A stretch of 64,000 nt of DNA from JAGVPT01 sp963772165. Lineage in GTDB: Bacteria; Bacteroidota; Ignavibacteria; UBA10030; UBA8401. Under the pieces are notes generated by a model, which worked only from the letters and a program-made list of their open reading frames with translations, searched no databases and was not told the DNA's origin. How positions within the stretch are numbered: position 1 is the first letter of the stretch; every line of letters starts with the position of its first letter. Both the position numbers and the translations under genes were made by a program. Where the stretch lies: positions 186,001-250,000 of the forward strand of contig CAVYWA010000009.1 of assembly GCA_963772165.1 (NCBI GenBank), given 5' to 3'. Positions 53,071 through 61,957 of the stretch are shown here, piece by piece.

Positions 53071-54738
53071 TCAACTCCAGTCGAACGTTCGCACGTTTCC
53101 GTTCAGTTTCCATGTTGCCGGCCATTGATTTGTCAACCAATCGAGCGGTTCAGCAGCAAGCATTGGTTTCGCCGCTGCAGAAAAACAATACCTGATGAAC
53201 TCCTTCTGCGCTTCGCCGAGTGCGTCCGGCTGTGCAGAAATAAATAACGGGGCGCTGCTTTTTGCCAGCAGCTCCATCCATTGTTTGTTCTTGGCCCACG
53301 GTACATCATTGGTTAAGCCGACACAATCTCCGTCGGCGGCATAAAAATGATTATGCTGTATCATGCGGAAGCCGAGCGTGTTCACCCCCATTTTGCGCGT
53401 GCGTTCCCATTCCTTTCCGCTGGTATCATCGCCAATGCGATTCAGCTCGAAGACGCCTGCCGATAGATGGCTCACCGTGTTGCAGCCGATGAGATCCATT
53501 TCTCCCGCAGCTTCACGTATCGATTGATACAAATGCAATATCACTTCCGCTGTTGTTTTTGTTTTGTCGTGAAAGCTCCATCCGGCAGTAGTAAAACCGT
53601 CATTCATCTCGAAACCCCATTTTCCCGTGATATCGAATGTGGTAAAATCATGCTTCACCAGTTCGTACCCCCACTGATTGTAGATGGAGATGTTTTGTTG
53701 TACGTGTGCAATATTTTCCTCGATCGACGGATCAAGCACTGGGTTTTTTGGATTGTCTCTGCCATGAACCGATGGCAGCAACAGCTGTTGAGGAGCATCA
53801 TGCCGCGCACACAAAGGCCTTGTCCACAGCCCGGGACGCATTCCCAGCTTCTTGATATCATTCGCCAGCTTCTGCATGTCTTTGAACTTATCGTTTGGCC
53901 GGGAGAAATCATCCTGCCAGCAACAATCGCCGGGAAGCAATGGAGAATAGGAAGCCCACCCGGCATCGATAACGGAGAAAGGAAGATTGCCGGCGTCCGT
54001 TGCCAAGTTCGCAAGCGAAGAGGTATGCTGTAAAATGAGATCGGATGAATTGTTGCCGTAAGCAAAATACCAGTCGTTAATGCCATACACGGGAAGTTTC
54101 GGGAGGCGCGGTTTCTCACACATCATGCTGCAAAACCGGCGTGCGGTCGCAAAAGTATTTTCCTCACCCAATGTTTTTGTGGCAATGATCTCTGCGCAAT
54201 TCAGCACTCGATCGCCCAACTGCACTCCTACCCCGGCACTGCGAGTGTCCAGCGTAAGCCGCATTGTGCCATTACCTAATTCCCAATAACAGATGGTACC
54301 GCAGCCTGTTTTCACGCCAAAACATGCCGTGTTCATTCCGTCATGTTGAATAAAATACCAGGGCATTTTTCTTTCGAACAACGGTGGCTGAAAAAACACA
54401 TCGCCGTAGGTTCTTTCCCAATGGTCTCCTAAAACGGTTGCACCGATGTCCGCCGGATATGTCCATTGCAATAGAACCTGGCATAGTGAATCTTTTGGTG
54501 ACTGCACCTTCACGGACAAGGCATCGTCAGAATATTGGAGGTAAACAGAAATATCCTCGTATGACCATTTCTGTGGTCCTGACGCAATCAATTCATGCAA
54601 ACCATCATCAAGCCGTACAAATACTTTTTCCGGGATGTGCACCATATTATACGATGCGCTTGCCGCACTCATTTTTTTCACAAAGATTAAGCCGGTCAGT
54701 GCAGCCCCCGAAAGGTGTATAAAATGTCTCCGGTTCAT
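53071..54738 (-). CDS. Secreted clan-D glycoside hydrolase (alpha-galactosidase/GH36-like)
   Basis: It probably cleaves alpha-galactosides or a related alpha-sugar outside the cytoplasm. It has 555 residues. The N-terminus MNRRHFIHLSGAALTGLIF resembles a Tat-type leader (RR followed by a hydrophobic stretch). A beta-sandwich N-domain precedes a TIM barrel from about residue 215 with GINDWYFAYG, VIDAGW, GMRPGLWTRPL, and YELVKHDFTTFDI, where the Asp is the likely nucleophile. Later segments GCNTVSHLS and DCVGLTNDVPW fit the acid/base side. The family level is uncertain. It stands apart from the downstream genes and has no adjacent transporter. Confidence 0.8.
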   Translation of the reverse strand: MNRRHFIHLSGAALTGLIFVKKMSAASASYNMVHIPEKVFVRLDDGLHELIASGPQKWSYEDISVYLQYSDDALSVKVQSPKDSLCQVLLQWTYPADIGATVLGDHWERTYGDVFFQPPLFERKMPWYFIQHDGMNTACFGVKTGCGTICYWELGNGTMRLTLDTRSAGVGVQLGDRVLNCAEIIATKTLGEENTFATARRFCSMMCEKPRLPKLPVYGINDWYFAYGNNSSDLILQHTSSLANLATDAGNLPFSVIDAGWASYSPLLPGDCCWQDDFSRPNDKFKDMQKLANDIKKLGMRPGLWTRPLCARHDAPQQLLLPSVHGRDNPKNPVLDPSIEENIAHVQQNISIYNQWGYELVKHDFTTFDITGKWGFEMNDGFTTAGWSFHDKTKTTAEVILHLYQSIREAAGEMDLIGCNTVSHLSAGVFELNRIGDDTSGKEWERTRKMGVNTLGFRMIQHNHFYAADGDCVGLTNDVPWAKNKQWMELLAKSSAPLFISAQPDALGEAQKEFIRYCFSAAAKPMLAAEPLDWLTNQWPATWKLNGNVRTFDWS

Positions 54739-54814
54739 AGACTATTTGGGGTTCGTTGTGATTTTCAAAGTAAATTTTGTGGAGTCTGGGAAGGCGTTCA
54801 CTTTGTTTTTTGCC

Positions 54815-55369
54815 CTACATATCGGCGGCGGCCTTACCGAGGCTTAAAAGCTTTTCTACGGTTGCCCAATTCCTTGTTGTTGCCGAAACCCCTAGCTTCT
54901 TTTCAATGAAGGTGTTTGAGAAGAGTGTCGAGCCGTACCCTTTTCGACACAGAATGTATACTTCGCTCCCTAACAGCCGAATCTCGTCGACGTCATCTTT
55001 TACAGCCGCCAAATTGTCTGCCGCAGCCTTAGCCGGACTTCCGGACAGAAAAGTAACGTGTAGCTTTTCACCTTCCTGCGTTTTTATTTTTTTAAAGGGA
55101 TTCAGCTTTATTGTGCTGTCAATCTCCTTCAGTGTTTTCACGATAACAGGAACTTCAAACCCGAAAGTCTTTAACAGTTTATTTCCAATTTGTGTTTGGA
55201 GAAGTGCTGTACTTGTGGCGGCAGCCTCAAAGATGACATTCCCGCTCTGGATGTACGTCGTCACGCTTCTATAGTGCAAAGCTTCGAAAGCCTTTATCAA
55301 GTCTTCCATTTTTATGCTTTTTTGCCCGCTGACATTTATTCCGCGCAGCAATGCAATATAAATGGCCAT
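54815..55369 (-). CDS. DUF1697 family protein
   Basis: It has 184 residues from MAIYIALLRGINVSGQKSIKM (ATG at 55369), the diagnostic DUF1697 opening, followed by TYIQSGNVIFEA and the C-terminal SNTFIEKKLGVSATTRNWATVEKLL, which also fit the family. It is a cytoplasmic alpha/beta protein of unknown function that is found widely. It is 20 bp downstream of the NAD(P)-binding protein gene and probably co-transcribed with it. Confidence 0.92.
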   Translation of the reverse strand: MAIYIALLRGINVSGQKSIKMEDLIKAFEALHYRSVTTYIQSGNVIFEAAATSTALLQTQIGNKLLKTFGFEVPVIVKTLKEIDSTIKLNPFKKIKTQEGEKLHVTFLSGSPAKAAADNLAAVKDDVDEIRLLGSEVYILCRKGYGSTLFSNTFIEKKLGVSATTRNWATVEKLLSLGKAAADM

Positions 55370-55389
55370 CCTTTTCACGTGTTTAGCTT

Positions 55390-56058
55390 TTAGGAGACAG
55401 TTTGAGCGAGCCGAGCGATATCTAGATTTTCCAATATTTTTTTTGAATCTCCTGCCAAGGTTACCCGGATCATCGCTAATCCCAGATCGTGCAATGTGCA
55501 GACGTATTTTGGAAAAAGTCCCTTCAAGACCGGGTAGAATATTCCGAGCAATTCAGAAATTCCGTAAGCGTTTTTTAAGCCTTTGATAGGTTTGATAAAT
55601 CCAGGCCTGAACGAGTATGCCGCTTTGAACGGAAGCTTCGTCAAATCATTCTCCGTTTTCCCTTTTACACGTGCCCACATAATGCGGCCCTTCTCTGTGC
55701 TGTCGGTCCCGGCGCCGGACACATAACAGAACGTCATGCCGGGGTTGAGCCGAGACAACGTACCGGCAGCGCTCATCGTCAGGTCGTAAGTAATCCGGGC
55801 ATATTCTTTTTCTTTCTTTCCCACCGAAGAAACTCCGAGGCAGAAATAACATGCATGATAGCCTTTGAGCTGTTCTTCGATCGTTGAATAGTCGAAGAAA
55901 TCAGCATGAACGAGCTCTTTCATTTTTTGATGCTTCACATTGCACGATTTTCTGCCTATGACCAAAACTGATTCCACATCCGGATGGTTGAGAGATTCGT
56001 GAAGGACCCCTTCCCCAACCATTCCTGTCGCTCCGAATATGATAGCCTTGATTTTCAT
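55390..56058 (-). CDS. NAD(P)-binding Rossmann protein (atypical SDR/epimerase-like)
   Basis: It has 222 residues. The dinucleotide-binding motif IIFGATGMVGEGVLHESL lies at the start. YFCLGVSSVGKKEKEYARITYDLT and FCYVSGAGTDSTEKGRIMWARVKGKTEN contain the SDR-type Ser and a displaced Tyr/Lys region typical of the atypical SDR-a5-like group. FRPGFIKPIKG is a conserved substrate-side motif. The substrate cannot be read from sequence. It is transcribed ahead of the DUF1697 gene. Confidence 0.85.
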   Translation of the reverse strand: MKIKAIIFGATGMVGEGVLHESLNHPDVESVLVIGRKSCNVKHQKMKELVHADFFDYSTIEEQLKGYHACYFCLGVSSVGKKEKEYARITYDLTMSAAGTLSRLNPGMTFCYVSGAGTDSTEKGRIMWARVKGKTENDLTKLPFKAAYSFRPGFIKPIKGLKNAYGISELLGIFYPVLKGLFPKYVCTLHDLGLAMIRVTLAGDSKKILENLDIARLAQTVS

Positions 56059-56350
56059 CGTCCATTTCTCCTTGTTTTGAAAAAGGCATCTAGGAACCCT
56101 TCTACTTCAGAATCCCCAGCTGTTTGTATTTCTCGCGGTACTTGTCGTAGAGAATCGTGTGCCGGCCCCGCAGGTCTCACGCTGAATCTGTGAAAACCAA
56201 TGAACTGAATCACGACGGGTTGAATGGTCGGTTCGGGCAAAAACAGCTGCCCGTGTACCGTGGCAAGAATATTTCTTTTCGCAGGCATCCTCCTTTGAAT
56301 TCGTGAGATTCTTGAATCCATTAACAATCAGAGAACCTCAAAAAATTCCT
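56059..56350 (-). other. Spacer with a possible gene remnant
   Basis: There is no convincing gene here. A minus-strand reading ends RHTILYDKYREKYKQLGILK at a TAG near 56101, which looks like the C-terminal tail of a sugar kinase or similar protein but has no upstream continuation in frame. A 77-codon frame (56055-56288) has AGGAGG directly against its ATG, an unusable spacing. It is best read as decayed sequence upstream of the NAD(P)-binding gene. Confidence 0.3.
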
Positions 56351-58903
56351 TTACCGCTCAATCCATGAGCTTCTCCCCGAAGCAAAGTTCGGACGAATAA
56401 CGATAGACGGGAATGGTTTGACAGCCGCGTGTAACCATGAAGAATCGTCGAACGATGCTGCGGTCCAATTTCCGCTTGCGTTATCAATAACTTTCCACGA
56501 TCCATCTGTTATAATTTTTTGCACCGTGCCGTCCGCACGTTCAAGTTCGCAATAGACATTGACGCCGGCGGACCCGGATGGGGAAAACGTTTCCGCTTCC
56601 ACGGAGATGACGTTCGCCGAATCGGTAAGGAGTGGAAGGATGTCAAACATTTTTACCCGTTGATGCTCGACACTCAGAGAATTGGATGAGCGGACATACA
56701 CTTCACCGACATTCTTGCCGTTTACCGATACTTTTGCATGAGTGTCCCCGATCAGCTGCAGCGTTGCCGAGCGAACGTTCTTCGGCGCGTCAAAAGCCTT
56801 TCTGAAGTAGGCCTTTTGCACCTGTACGGAATCTTTCATACCCGGATTTGCTTTCGGATGGTAGATCCAAGCACTCTCAATTTCGGGATCTACCAAAAAC
56901 TCGCCCCGTTTCACCTGGTCTATTTTTTCCTGCCAATATGCGGCCTGACGGTCGTAGCGCATCATCAGCAATTCAAGTCCAGCGGATTTGTTCGTTGCAA
57001 GCCACAGCCTTTCAAAATCGCCCTTCAAAGAGTTCAGATCCTTCAGCACATCGGTGCAGACATCGATAATGGGGGCCGCTGCCGAGTCTTTGTTCGCAGA
57101 CGAATTCCCCAAAATGCTCAGTTGTTTAACCTTCTCCTGAGCGTCAATTTTTTTGACGAACCATTGATTTAAGCGGGTGACAAATTCCAAATAAAGAAGA
57201 TGGTCTTCATTCTCAGTTATTTCGTTCTTCGCTTTTGCCAACAATGAAAGCACAACCGGCATTGTCGACCTGATACTTTGCAATCGAACGGCTATCGGCA
57301 AATATCCTTCTTCCTGCGACTGTTCCCGAAATGAGAGCATCGGTTGGCGCCAGAGTTCTTGCCAGCTAAGGTCATTGGCCGGGCTGGAAAGAATCGCGTA
57401 GGCCGATTGAAGGCCGCTGTCATCGCCCGCGCCAAAATAATCCTTGAAGAACACCTTGTTGAATGAGTCGACATCGGCATTGAGCGGCTGCCATGCACAC
57501 TCGGCTGTCCAGGCATAGCCGTAGTAATTCAACTCGCGCAACTCTTCGCCTCCATAGTCATTCCAGTTGGAAGTCAGAAGTCCGAGGGAACCGTTCTTGA
57601 ATCCGTCACGGTTAAAATTTTGGATATTGACAAACGTGTTCAAAAAATTGGGGAACGGCCCGGTAAATGTCCAGACTGCCGGTGAAGCAATGAACGGGAA
57701 CCCCGCTTTCTTGAATACTTCCGCGCTGCCGTAAGCAAACGACGCCTCGTAGTGCCAATCGACAATGGTAATATCTTTCGGAATTTTTCCAAGTATTTCC
57801 GGCTGATGAAGAATGATGTCGCCGTACATCATTGGCTTCTTGCCGTACTTTCTGACGATCTCGGCTACGCGCTTATAGTGCTCGGCATGAACTGCGGCAA
57901 GTCCCTCTTTCGCAACCCGTTCCTTATTCGCTCCCAACCCGACATCCCACGATTCATCCGCTCCCATGTTGAAATAGGGCGAACTGAACGATTCGCACAG
58001 CTCGCCGATCATCTCATCCAGCATGGCATAGACTTTTTCATCCGAAACGTTGAGCGTTTGCGCGCCGGGGAATTCCGCGAAGCCGAGGTACTCCGGCTTT
58101 GCCAGAATATTTTCCCAGTGGCCGAGCGTTTCGAATGTCGGAATCATATCGACATAATATTTTTTTGCAAAGGCATCTACTTCTTTCACTTCTTGCGGCG
58201 TCAATGCTCCGCGTCCCTTGCCGATAAGGGGATGATTCTTGAAGGCAAACATGTCCTCAATGTACGGGCTAAAGGTGTTCATTTTATAGTGAGCGAGAAA
58301 ACGGATGATCTTCTTAAAATTTTCGACAGTGGAGACTTGTCCGCGGCTGATATCGTCGCTGATGCCCCTGACTTTTTCGAGCGGGAAATCCTCGATCGTC
58401 AAGCCATCCACAACGATGCTTCGTCTTTCACGGCGTATCACCTGAAGGAGCGACATCACGCCGTAAAATTTTCCCCGTTCCGATTCTGCTATGATGGTAA
58501 TGCCGTTTGCATCGACGTCGAGGAAATAGCCCTCATCGTTCATTTCCGGCTTCAGCGTTTCTTTTCTTTCCCGCAAGAATTGCCGGCCGTATTCCGACGA
58601 AGGCCCTCCGATGAAAATGAAACTTGCCGGGAGCTTACGGAGCGAATGTTCGGAAACGACCTTCAGTTGCGGTTCTTTTTTATCTGCAAATTCATTATTG
58701 ATTTGCTGCGCAGCGAATTGCTCTTGTTTCGAATTCGCCCCGAGAATAATTTTCGTTCCTGGCGCTACTTTGAAATGAGTGTTCTTAAGGACAGTTTGTT
58801 GCGGTGTAGGAAGTATGGCCGGCATCGTTTGATTTTCCTCCTGTGCATTCACTATCATGCCAAAGAGAGAAGCCATCAAGAAAAGTGCAAAGGCAGCTTT
58901 CAT
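56351..58903 (-). CDS. Secreted GH20-like beta-N-acetylhexosaminidase
   Basis: It releases terminal N-acetylhexosamine from glycans. It has 850 residues with a signal peptide (MKAAFALFLMASLFGMIVNAQ), so it is periplasmic or secreted. An N-terminal GH20b-like domain (about 25-165) is followed by a TIM barrel with RGISDDISRGQ, HYKMNTFSPYIEDMF, and FNMGADESWD, whose Asp-Glu pair is the catalytic dyad of GH20. A helical region (about 520-660) and a C-terminal galactose-binding-like sandwich (GSWKVIDNASGNWTAASFDDSSW) follow. It lies in an accessory stretch with the GH36-like gene. Barrel motifs deviate from classic HexB, so a GH20-related family is possible. Confidence 0.82.
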   Translation of the reverse strand: MKAAFALFLMASLFGMIVNAQEENQTMPAILPTPQQTVLKNTHFKVAPGTKIILGANSKQEQFAAQQINNEFADKKEPQLKVVSEHSLRKLPASFIFIGGPSSEYGRQFLRERKETLKPEMNDEGYFLDVDANGITIIAESERGKFYGVMSLLQVIRRERRSIVVDGLTIEDFPLEKVRGISDDISRGQVSTVENFKKIIRFLAHYKMNTFSPYIEDMFAFKNHPLIGKGRGALTPQEVKEVDAFAKKYYVDMIPTFETLGHWENILAKPEYLGFAEFPGAQTLNVSDEKVYAMLDEMIGELCESFSSPYFNMGADESWDVGLGANKERVAKEGLAAVHAEHYKRVAEIVRKYGKKPMMYGDIILHQPEILGKIPKDITIVDWHYEASFAYGSAEVFKKAGFPFIASPAVWTFTGPFPNFLNTFVNIQNFNRDGFKNGSLGLLTSNWNDYGGEELRELNYYGYAWTAECAWQPLNADVDSFNKVFFKDYFGAGDDSGLQSAYAILSSPANDLSWQELWRQPMLSFREQSQEEGYLPIAVRLQSIRSTMPVVLSLLAKAKNEITENEDHLLYLEFVTRLNQWFVKKIDAQEKVKQLSILGNSSANKDSAAAPIIDVCTDVLKDLNSLKGDFERLWLATNKSAGLELLMMRYDRQAAYWQEKIDQVKRGEFLVDPEIESAWIYHPKANPGMKDSVQVQKAYFRKAFDAPKNVRSATLQLIGDTHAKVSVNGKNVGEVYVRSSNSLSVEHQRVKMFDILPLLTDSANVISVEAETFSPSGSAGVNVYCELERADGTVQKIITDGSWKVIDNASGNWTAASFDDSSWLHAAVKPFPSIVIRPNFASGRSSWIER

Positions 58904-59066
58904 TGTCTACCCCCATCGTATAAGTAAGATTGTTGAATAATATTTCGGGAGATTTGGCGTTACGTAGAATTCGGAGGAGAGATCCGAAAGTATTCTTCAC
59001 CGTCGAGAAAGACTGGGGAAAATATAATGAACTAGTACTATGGATTCAAGGGGTGCGCGCGGCTGG

Positions 59067-59243
59067 TAGTGAGTCATTTGGATGAATGTCATTGCGATCC
59101 CGCTCGAAGAGCGAAAGTGGGCATCCATTGTAGGGCAAAAAAAATATTTGGATTCTCGCCGAGTCCCTACGGGTCTATCGACCCGAAGGGTCGTTGACGA
59201 GTCTTCGACCCGCTTCTGCGAGAATGACAAACTGACCCATCAC
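59067..59243. repeat. Family C palindromic element, second copy
   Basis: Positions 59067-59112 nearly repeat the left half of the element at 18850 (TAGTGnGTCATTT, GAATGTCATTG, CCCGCTCGAAGAGCG). The right side differs, holding CGACCCGAAGGGTCG and ACCCGCTTCTGCGAGAATGA, and ends GACCCATCACTG. It lies in the 400-bp spacer between the hexosaminidase gene and the helix-turn-helix genes. Confidence 0.65.
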
Positions 59244-59300
59244 TGAGCGGCTTTACCAGGATGGTCGTTGAAGTTTGTTCACCAATAGAAATCCGGGAAT

Positions 59301-59726
59301 TTAGCCGCGTACTTTCTTCTTTGGAATGTACTTTATTTGTTTCTCTTTCACTATCGCGATTTCAAGAAACGCCGAATAGACATCTGAACCAAAGAGGCGC
59401 TTGATCGTTTCTTCTCTTTCCAGCCGCTCTCGTAATTCTTCTACTGTCTTAATCCCTTTTTCTTTCATCAGCTGGAGGACTTGGTGCGTTTCATGCGACT
59501 CGCTCGTAGCCTCTTTTCCCCTCCTCCCGGACATAATATAGGCAACATCAAGACCCGCTTTTTCAAGAAGGCGACGGACTTTTGGTCCCGGCGAATTAAT
59601 CCCGGCTAAATAGACATTCAAATACTGTTGGTTTTTCTGAACGGCTTCTCCAAACGCTTTTATCGATCCAAACCGTGCCAGAGCTTCTTCTCGCAGCCGG
59701 GCGGCTATTTCAGTTTTTTCGTTCAC
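59301..59726 (-). CDS. Helix-turn-helix (XRE-like) regulator
   Basis: It has 141 residues; the start is GTG at 59726 with no clear ribosome site. The N-terminal part (FGSIKAFGEAVQKNQQYLNVYLAGINSPGPKVRRLLEKAGL) is a Cro/CI-type HTH, and the rest is helical with a basic tail (KYIPKKKVRG). It is divergent from a second HTH gene at 59806 with a shared 79-bp promoter region, a typical autoregulatory layout. The target is unknown. Confidence 0.8.
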   Translation of the reverse strand: MNEKTEIAARLREEALARFGSIKAFGEAVQKNQQYLNVYLAGINSPGPKVRRLLEKAGLDVAYIMSGRRGKEATSESHETHQVLQLMKEKGIKTVEELRERLEREETIKRLFGSDVYSAFLEIAIVKEKQIKYIPKKKVRG

Positions 59727-59747
59727 TATAAAGAATAGTAGTAATGC

Positions 59748-59776
59748 TTGACAAATGTATAATTAATCATTATATT
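59748..59776 (+). promoter_or_regulatory. Promoter with palindromic operator between divergent HTH genes
   Basis: TTGACA (59748-59753), exactly 17 bp, TATATT (59771-59776): the best consensus promoter in the window. An inverted repeat TATAAT-N5-ATTATA (59758-59774) overlaps the spacer and the -10, a likely operator for one of the two HTH proteins. Confidence 0.7.
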
Positions 59777-59805
59777 GCCTGCGTTTACTTTTGACCGCAA
59801 ATGAT

Positions 59806-60117
59806 ATGAAAAAAAACGAAAACAAACAAAACAAGAATTCGATTACAGCGTTGAAAAAAGTTTTAAAAGGCGACGGAAGGAAACTGACATGGCTTTCCGC
59901 CGTAACGGACATCCATTACCAGCGGTTGCAAAGAATTGTCAATCAAGGATATGACCCCAGTATTACTGAAGCAGTAAAGATAGCGGGCGCGCTAAAAAAG
60001 CCAATTACCGTGCTTTTCCCTTTAGATGGTCTCCAAGAGGCGTTTTTCCACGCTGAGCCCGAATTGCTGAAACAATCAGCGCATACATCAAAAAAGGAGA
60101 CTGAAGCTCACACTTAG
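59806..60117 (+). CDS. Small helix-turn-helix protein
   Basis: It has 103 residues from the ATG at 59806. Residues 15-75 (ALKKVLKGDGRKLTWLSAVTDIHYQRLQRIVNQGYDPSITEAVKIAGAL) form a Cro/CI-like HTH with a typical positioning helix. The C-terminus is hydrophilic and His/Glu-rich. It is expressed from the strong promoter at 59748 and divergent from the HTH gene at 59301. A small cysteine-containing protein follows on the same strand. The regulated genes are unknown. Confidence 0.8.
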   Translation: MKKNENKQNKNSITALKKVLKGDGRKLTWLSAVTDIHYQRLQRIVNQGYDPSITEAVKIAGALKKPITVLFPLDGLQEAFFHAEPELLKQSAHTSKKETEAHT

Positions 60118-60287
60118 GCCAAAGCGGCCTACTTGGCAAATAACATACACGGGAATACTCGTTTCTCCTTGCTTCGGAGAGGTATGGGAGCAAGACAGGA
60201 ATGCAAATTGAACGGAAAAAAATCATCTTGCTGTATAAATGTTGATTTGAAACTTTTGCGGTTTTGCAGGAATATCAACGAAAGGAC

Positions 60288-60524
60288 ATGCGACAGGGGT
60301 ATATGAGAAAGGCATCGGCACATCTCACCGACGAAGAATTCGCACTGTACACGGATGCGATCATCCTTAACTCGTTAGATCGACTACCGAATGAGATCCT
60401 ATGTCACGTGATGGAATGCATCCGCTGCAAAAAAGAGCTGTTGGAATTACTAAATTTAGTTGACGCGCAAGAATCGTGCACCATACCTGATCCGCATCCG
60501 TATTTCGGACAAACGACCGTTTGA
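60288..60524 (+). CDS. Small zinc-finger-like protein (anti-sigma-type HxxxCxxC)
   Basis: It has 78 residues from the ATG at 60288, preceded by AAAGGA at 5 nt. The segment LPNEILCHVMECIRCKKELLELL carries the HxxxCxxC pattern found in zinc-binding anti-sigma domains, here without a following transmembrane helix. There is no ECF sigma gene nearby. It is on the same strand as the HTH gene, 170 bp after it. Function uncertain. Confidence 0.6.
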   Translation: MRQGYMRKASAHLTDEEFALYTDAIILNSLDRLPNEILCHVMECIRCKKELLELLNLVDAQESCTIPDPHPYFGQTTV

Positions 60525-60670
60525 TTGCTCCCCCAAAAAATACCACATCATTCAGTTGACACCAAACCCGCCGACATTTTTTCTGGAATCGGTCGAATAA
60601 AAAGAAGGCAGCGTCCATTCACCTTGCCAGTAGCTTTAGCATCGAGTGTACGGTCTGTTCACGTCGACAT

Positions 60671-61912
60671 TTATTCGTAACGCAAGGATTCTACCGGGTC
60701 GACATTTGCGGCTTTTCGCGCGGGAAAAAATCCTGCCAGTACACCAATCAGGGCGAGGATACCGGCAGTGAGCAGCATAATATTCAACGACAGGATCGGA
60801 CGGCCGAGGAATTGCATCGGCCCATCATCGGCAGGAATTGTCCGGACAAGCGAAACGACACCCCATGAAAACATCATGCCGATGAATCCTCCGAGAAAAG
60901 ATATGAGAAGTGCTTCAAACACAAACTGAAAAAGGATGTAGCCTTTTCTGGCGCCGATTGCCATTTTGATGCCGATCTCTTTCGTTCGTTCTTTGACGAC
61001 AACGTACATCACGTTGGCAACACCGACGCCGGCGATCAACAATGTGAGGAAGCCGACCGAGCCTAAAAAGATCGAGATGCCGAGTCCAACTTTCCTGTTG
61101 ATCGCTTCATCCTCAATGAAATCCCAAATACCAAGGGCGCGCTCATCGGAAGGATCAAAACGGTATTTTCTCCCCAAGACGCGGTAGAGTTCACTTTTCA
61201 CCATCTTCTGTTTTCCCGGATCGCTCGGGCGAACCACGATCGAATTCACGTACTGGTTTCCATACATTGTTCGAAACGACGTGTAGGGAATAATCGCGCG
61301 ACGGTCGTCCGGGCCGTTGTTCATTGAGGTTTGAAGTTTTTCCTGCATAATGCCGACGACGGTAAACGGGACGCCATCCGCAAACAAAACTTTTCCCACC
61401 GGATATTCATCGTTGAATATATCTTTCGCAATTTTTGCACCAAGAAAAATCACCCTCCGCTCCTGAGTCACATCGAGGGCGTTCAAAAATCTCCCGCCCC
61501 CTGCCGGATACATGCGCCGCATTTCTTCGAACTCTGCGTTCACACCTTCGCACTCGGTCGTCATGGATAGTTTTTTATAGGTCAGCGTCATATTGGTGCG
61601 GTATTGAGGGCTCGCCGTTTCAATCGCGGGGATCGTCCGGCGGAGCATATCCACATCCTCCTCGACCATGCGCACCCGCCGGCCCTTCGGCAGCCCCTCG
61701 AAGCTCAAGCCGGTCTCGCCGGGGTACACGATCATGATCCGGTTGCCGGCGTTGATCAATCCGTCAGTCAGCCTGTTCGTCAATCCTTCGCCGAAGGAAA
61801 GGAGAAGCACTACGGCAATCGTACCCCATGTGATTGCAACGAGGGTAAGAATTGCACGAGTGCGGTGTGCATTCAAATCGTAAAAAAACTCTCTAAGGAG
61901 TTCTATCCACAT
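60671..61912 (-). CDS. MacB/FtsX-type ABC permease, single module
   Basis: It has 413 residues. TM1 (AILTLVAITWGTIAVVLLL, about 20-40) is followed by a periplasmic MacB_PCD domain (about 45-280) and three FtsX helices (about 290-405). The linker RTKEIGIKMAIGARKGYILFQ and the tail ANVDPVESLRYE are the standard ends. This is half the size of the seven array permeases (one module instead of two). It is transcribed after its homologue at 61958 and the membrane-fusion gene at 63196, forming a MacAB-like exporter with the ATPase presumably outside the window. Substrate unknown. Confidence 0.93.
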   Translation of the reverse strand: MWIELLREFFYDLNAHRTRAILTLVAITWGTIAVVLLLSFGEGLTNRLTDGLINAGNRIMIVYPGETGLSFEGLPKGRRVRMVEEDVDMLRRTIPAIETASPQYRTNMTLTYKKLSMTTECEGVNAEFEEMRRMYPAGGGRFLNALDVTQERRVIFLGAKIAKDIFNDEYPVGKVLFADGVPFTVVGIMQEKLQTSMNNGPDDRRAIIPYTSFRTMYGNQYVNSIVVRPSDPGKQKMVKSELYRVLGRKYRFDPSDERALGIWDFIEDEAINRKVGLGISIFLGSVGFLTLLIAGVGVANVMYVVVKERTKEIGIKMAIGARKGYILFQFVFEALLISFLGGFIGMMFSWGVVSLVRTIPADDGPMQFLGRPILSLNIMLLTAGILALIGVLAGFFPARKAANVDPVESLRYE

Positions 61913-61957
61913 GATTTCGATTCCAGAAATGAAAGGTGCCGGACACTTTCGCCGAAT

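Noticed and set aside
56055..56288. A 77-codon minus-strand gene with an AGGAGG sequence
   Set aside because: The ribosome site touches the ATG with no spacing, the frame overlaps the next gene's start, and the protein has no recognisable character.
59301..60117. Toxin-antitoxin pair at the divergent HTH genes
   Set aside because: Both proteins look DNA-binding, neither resembles a known toxin, and the genes are divergent rather than overlapping.
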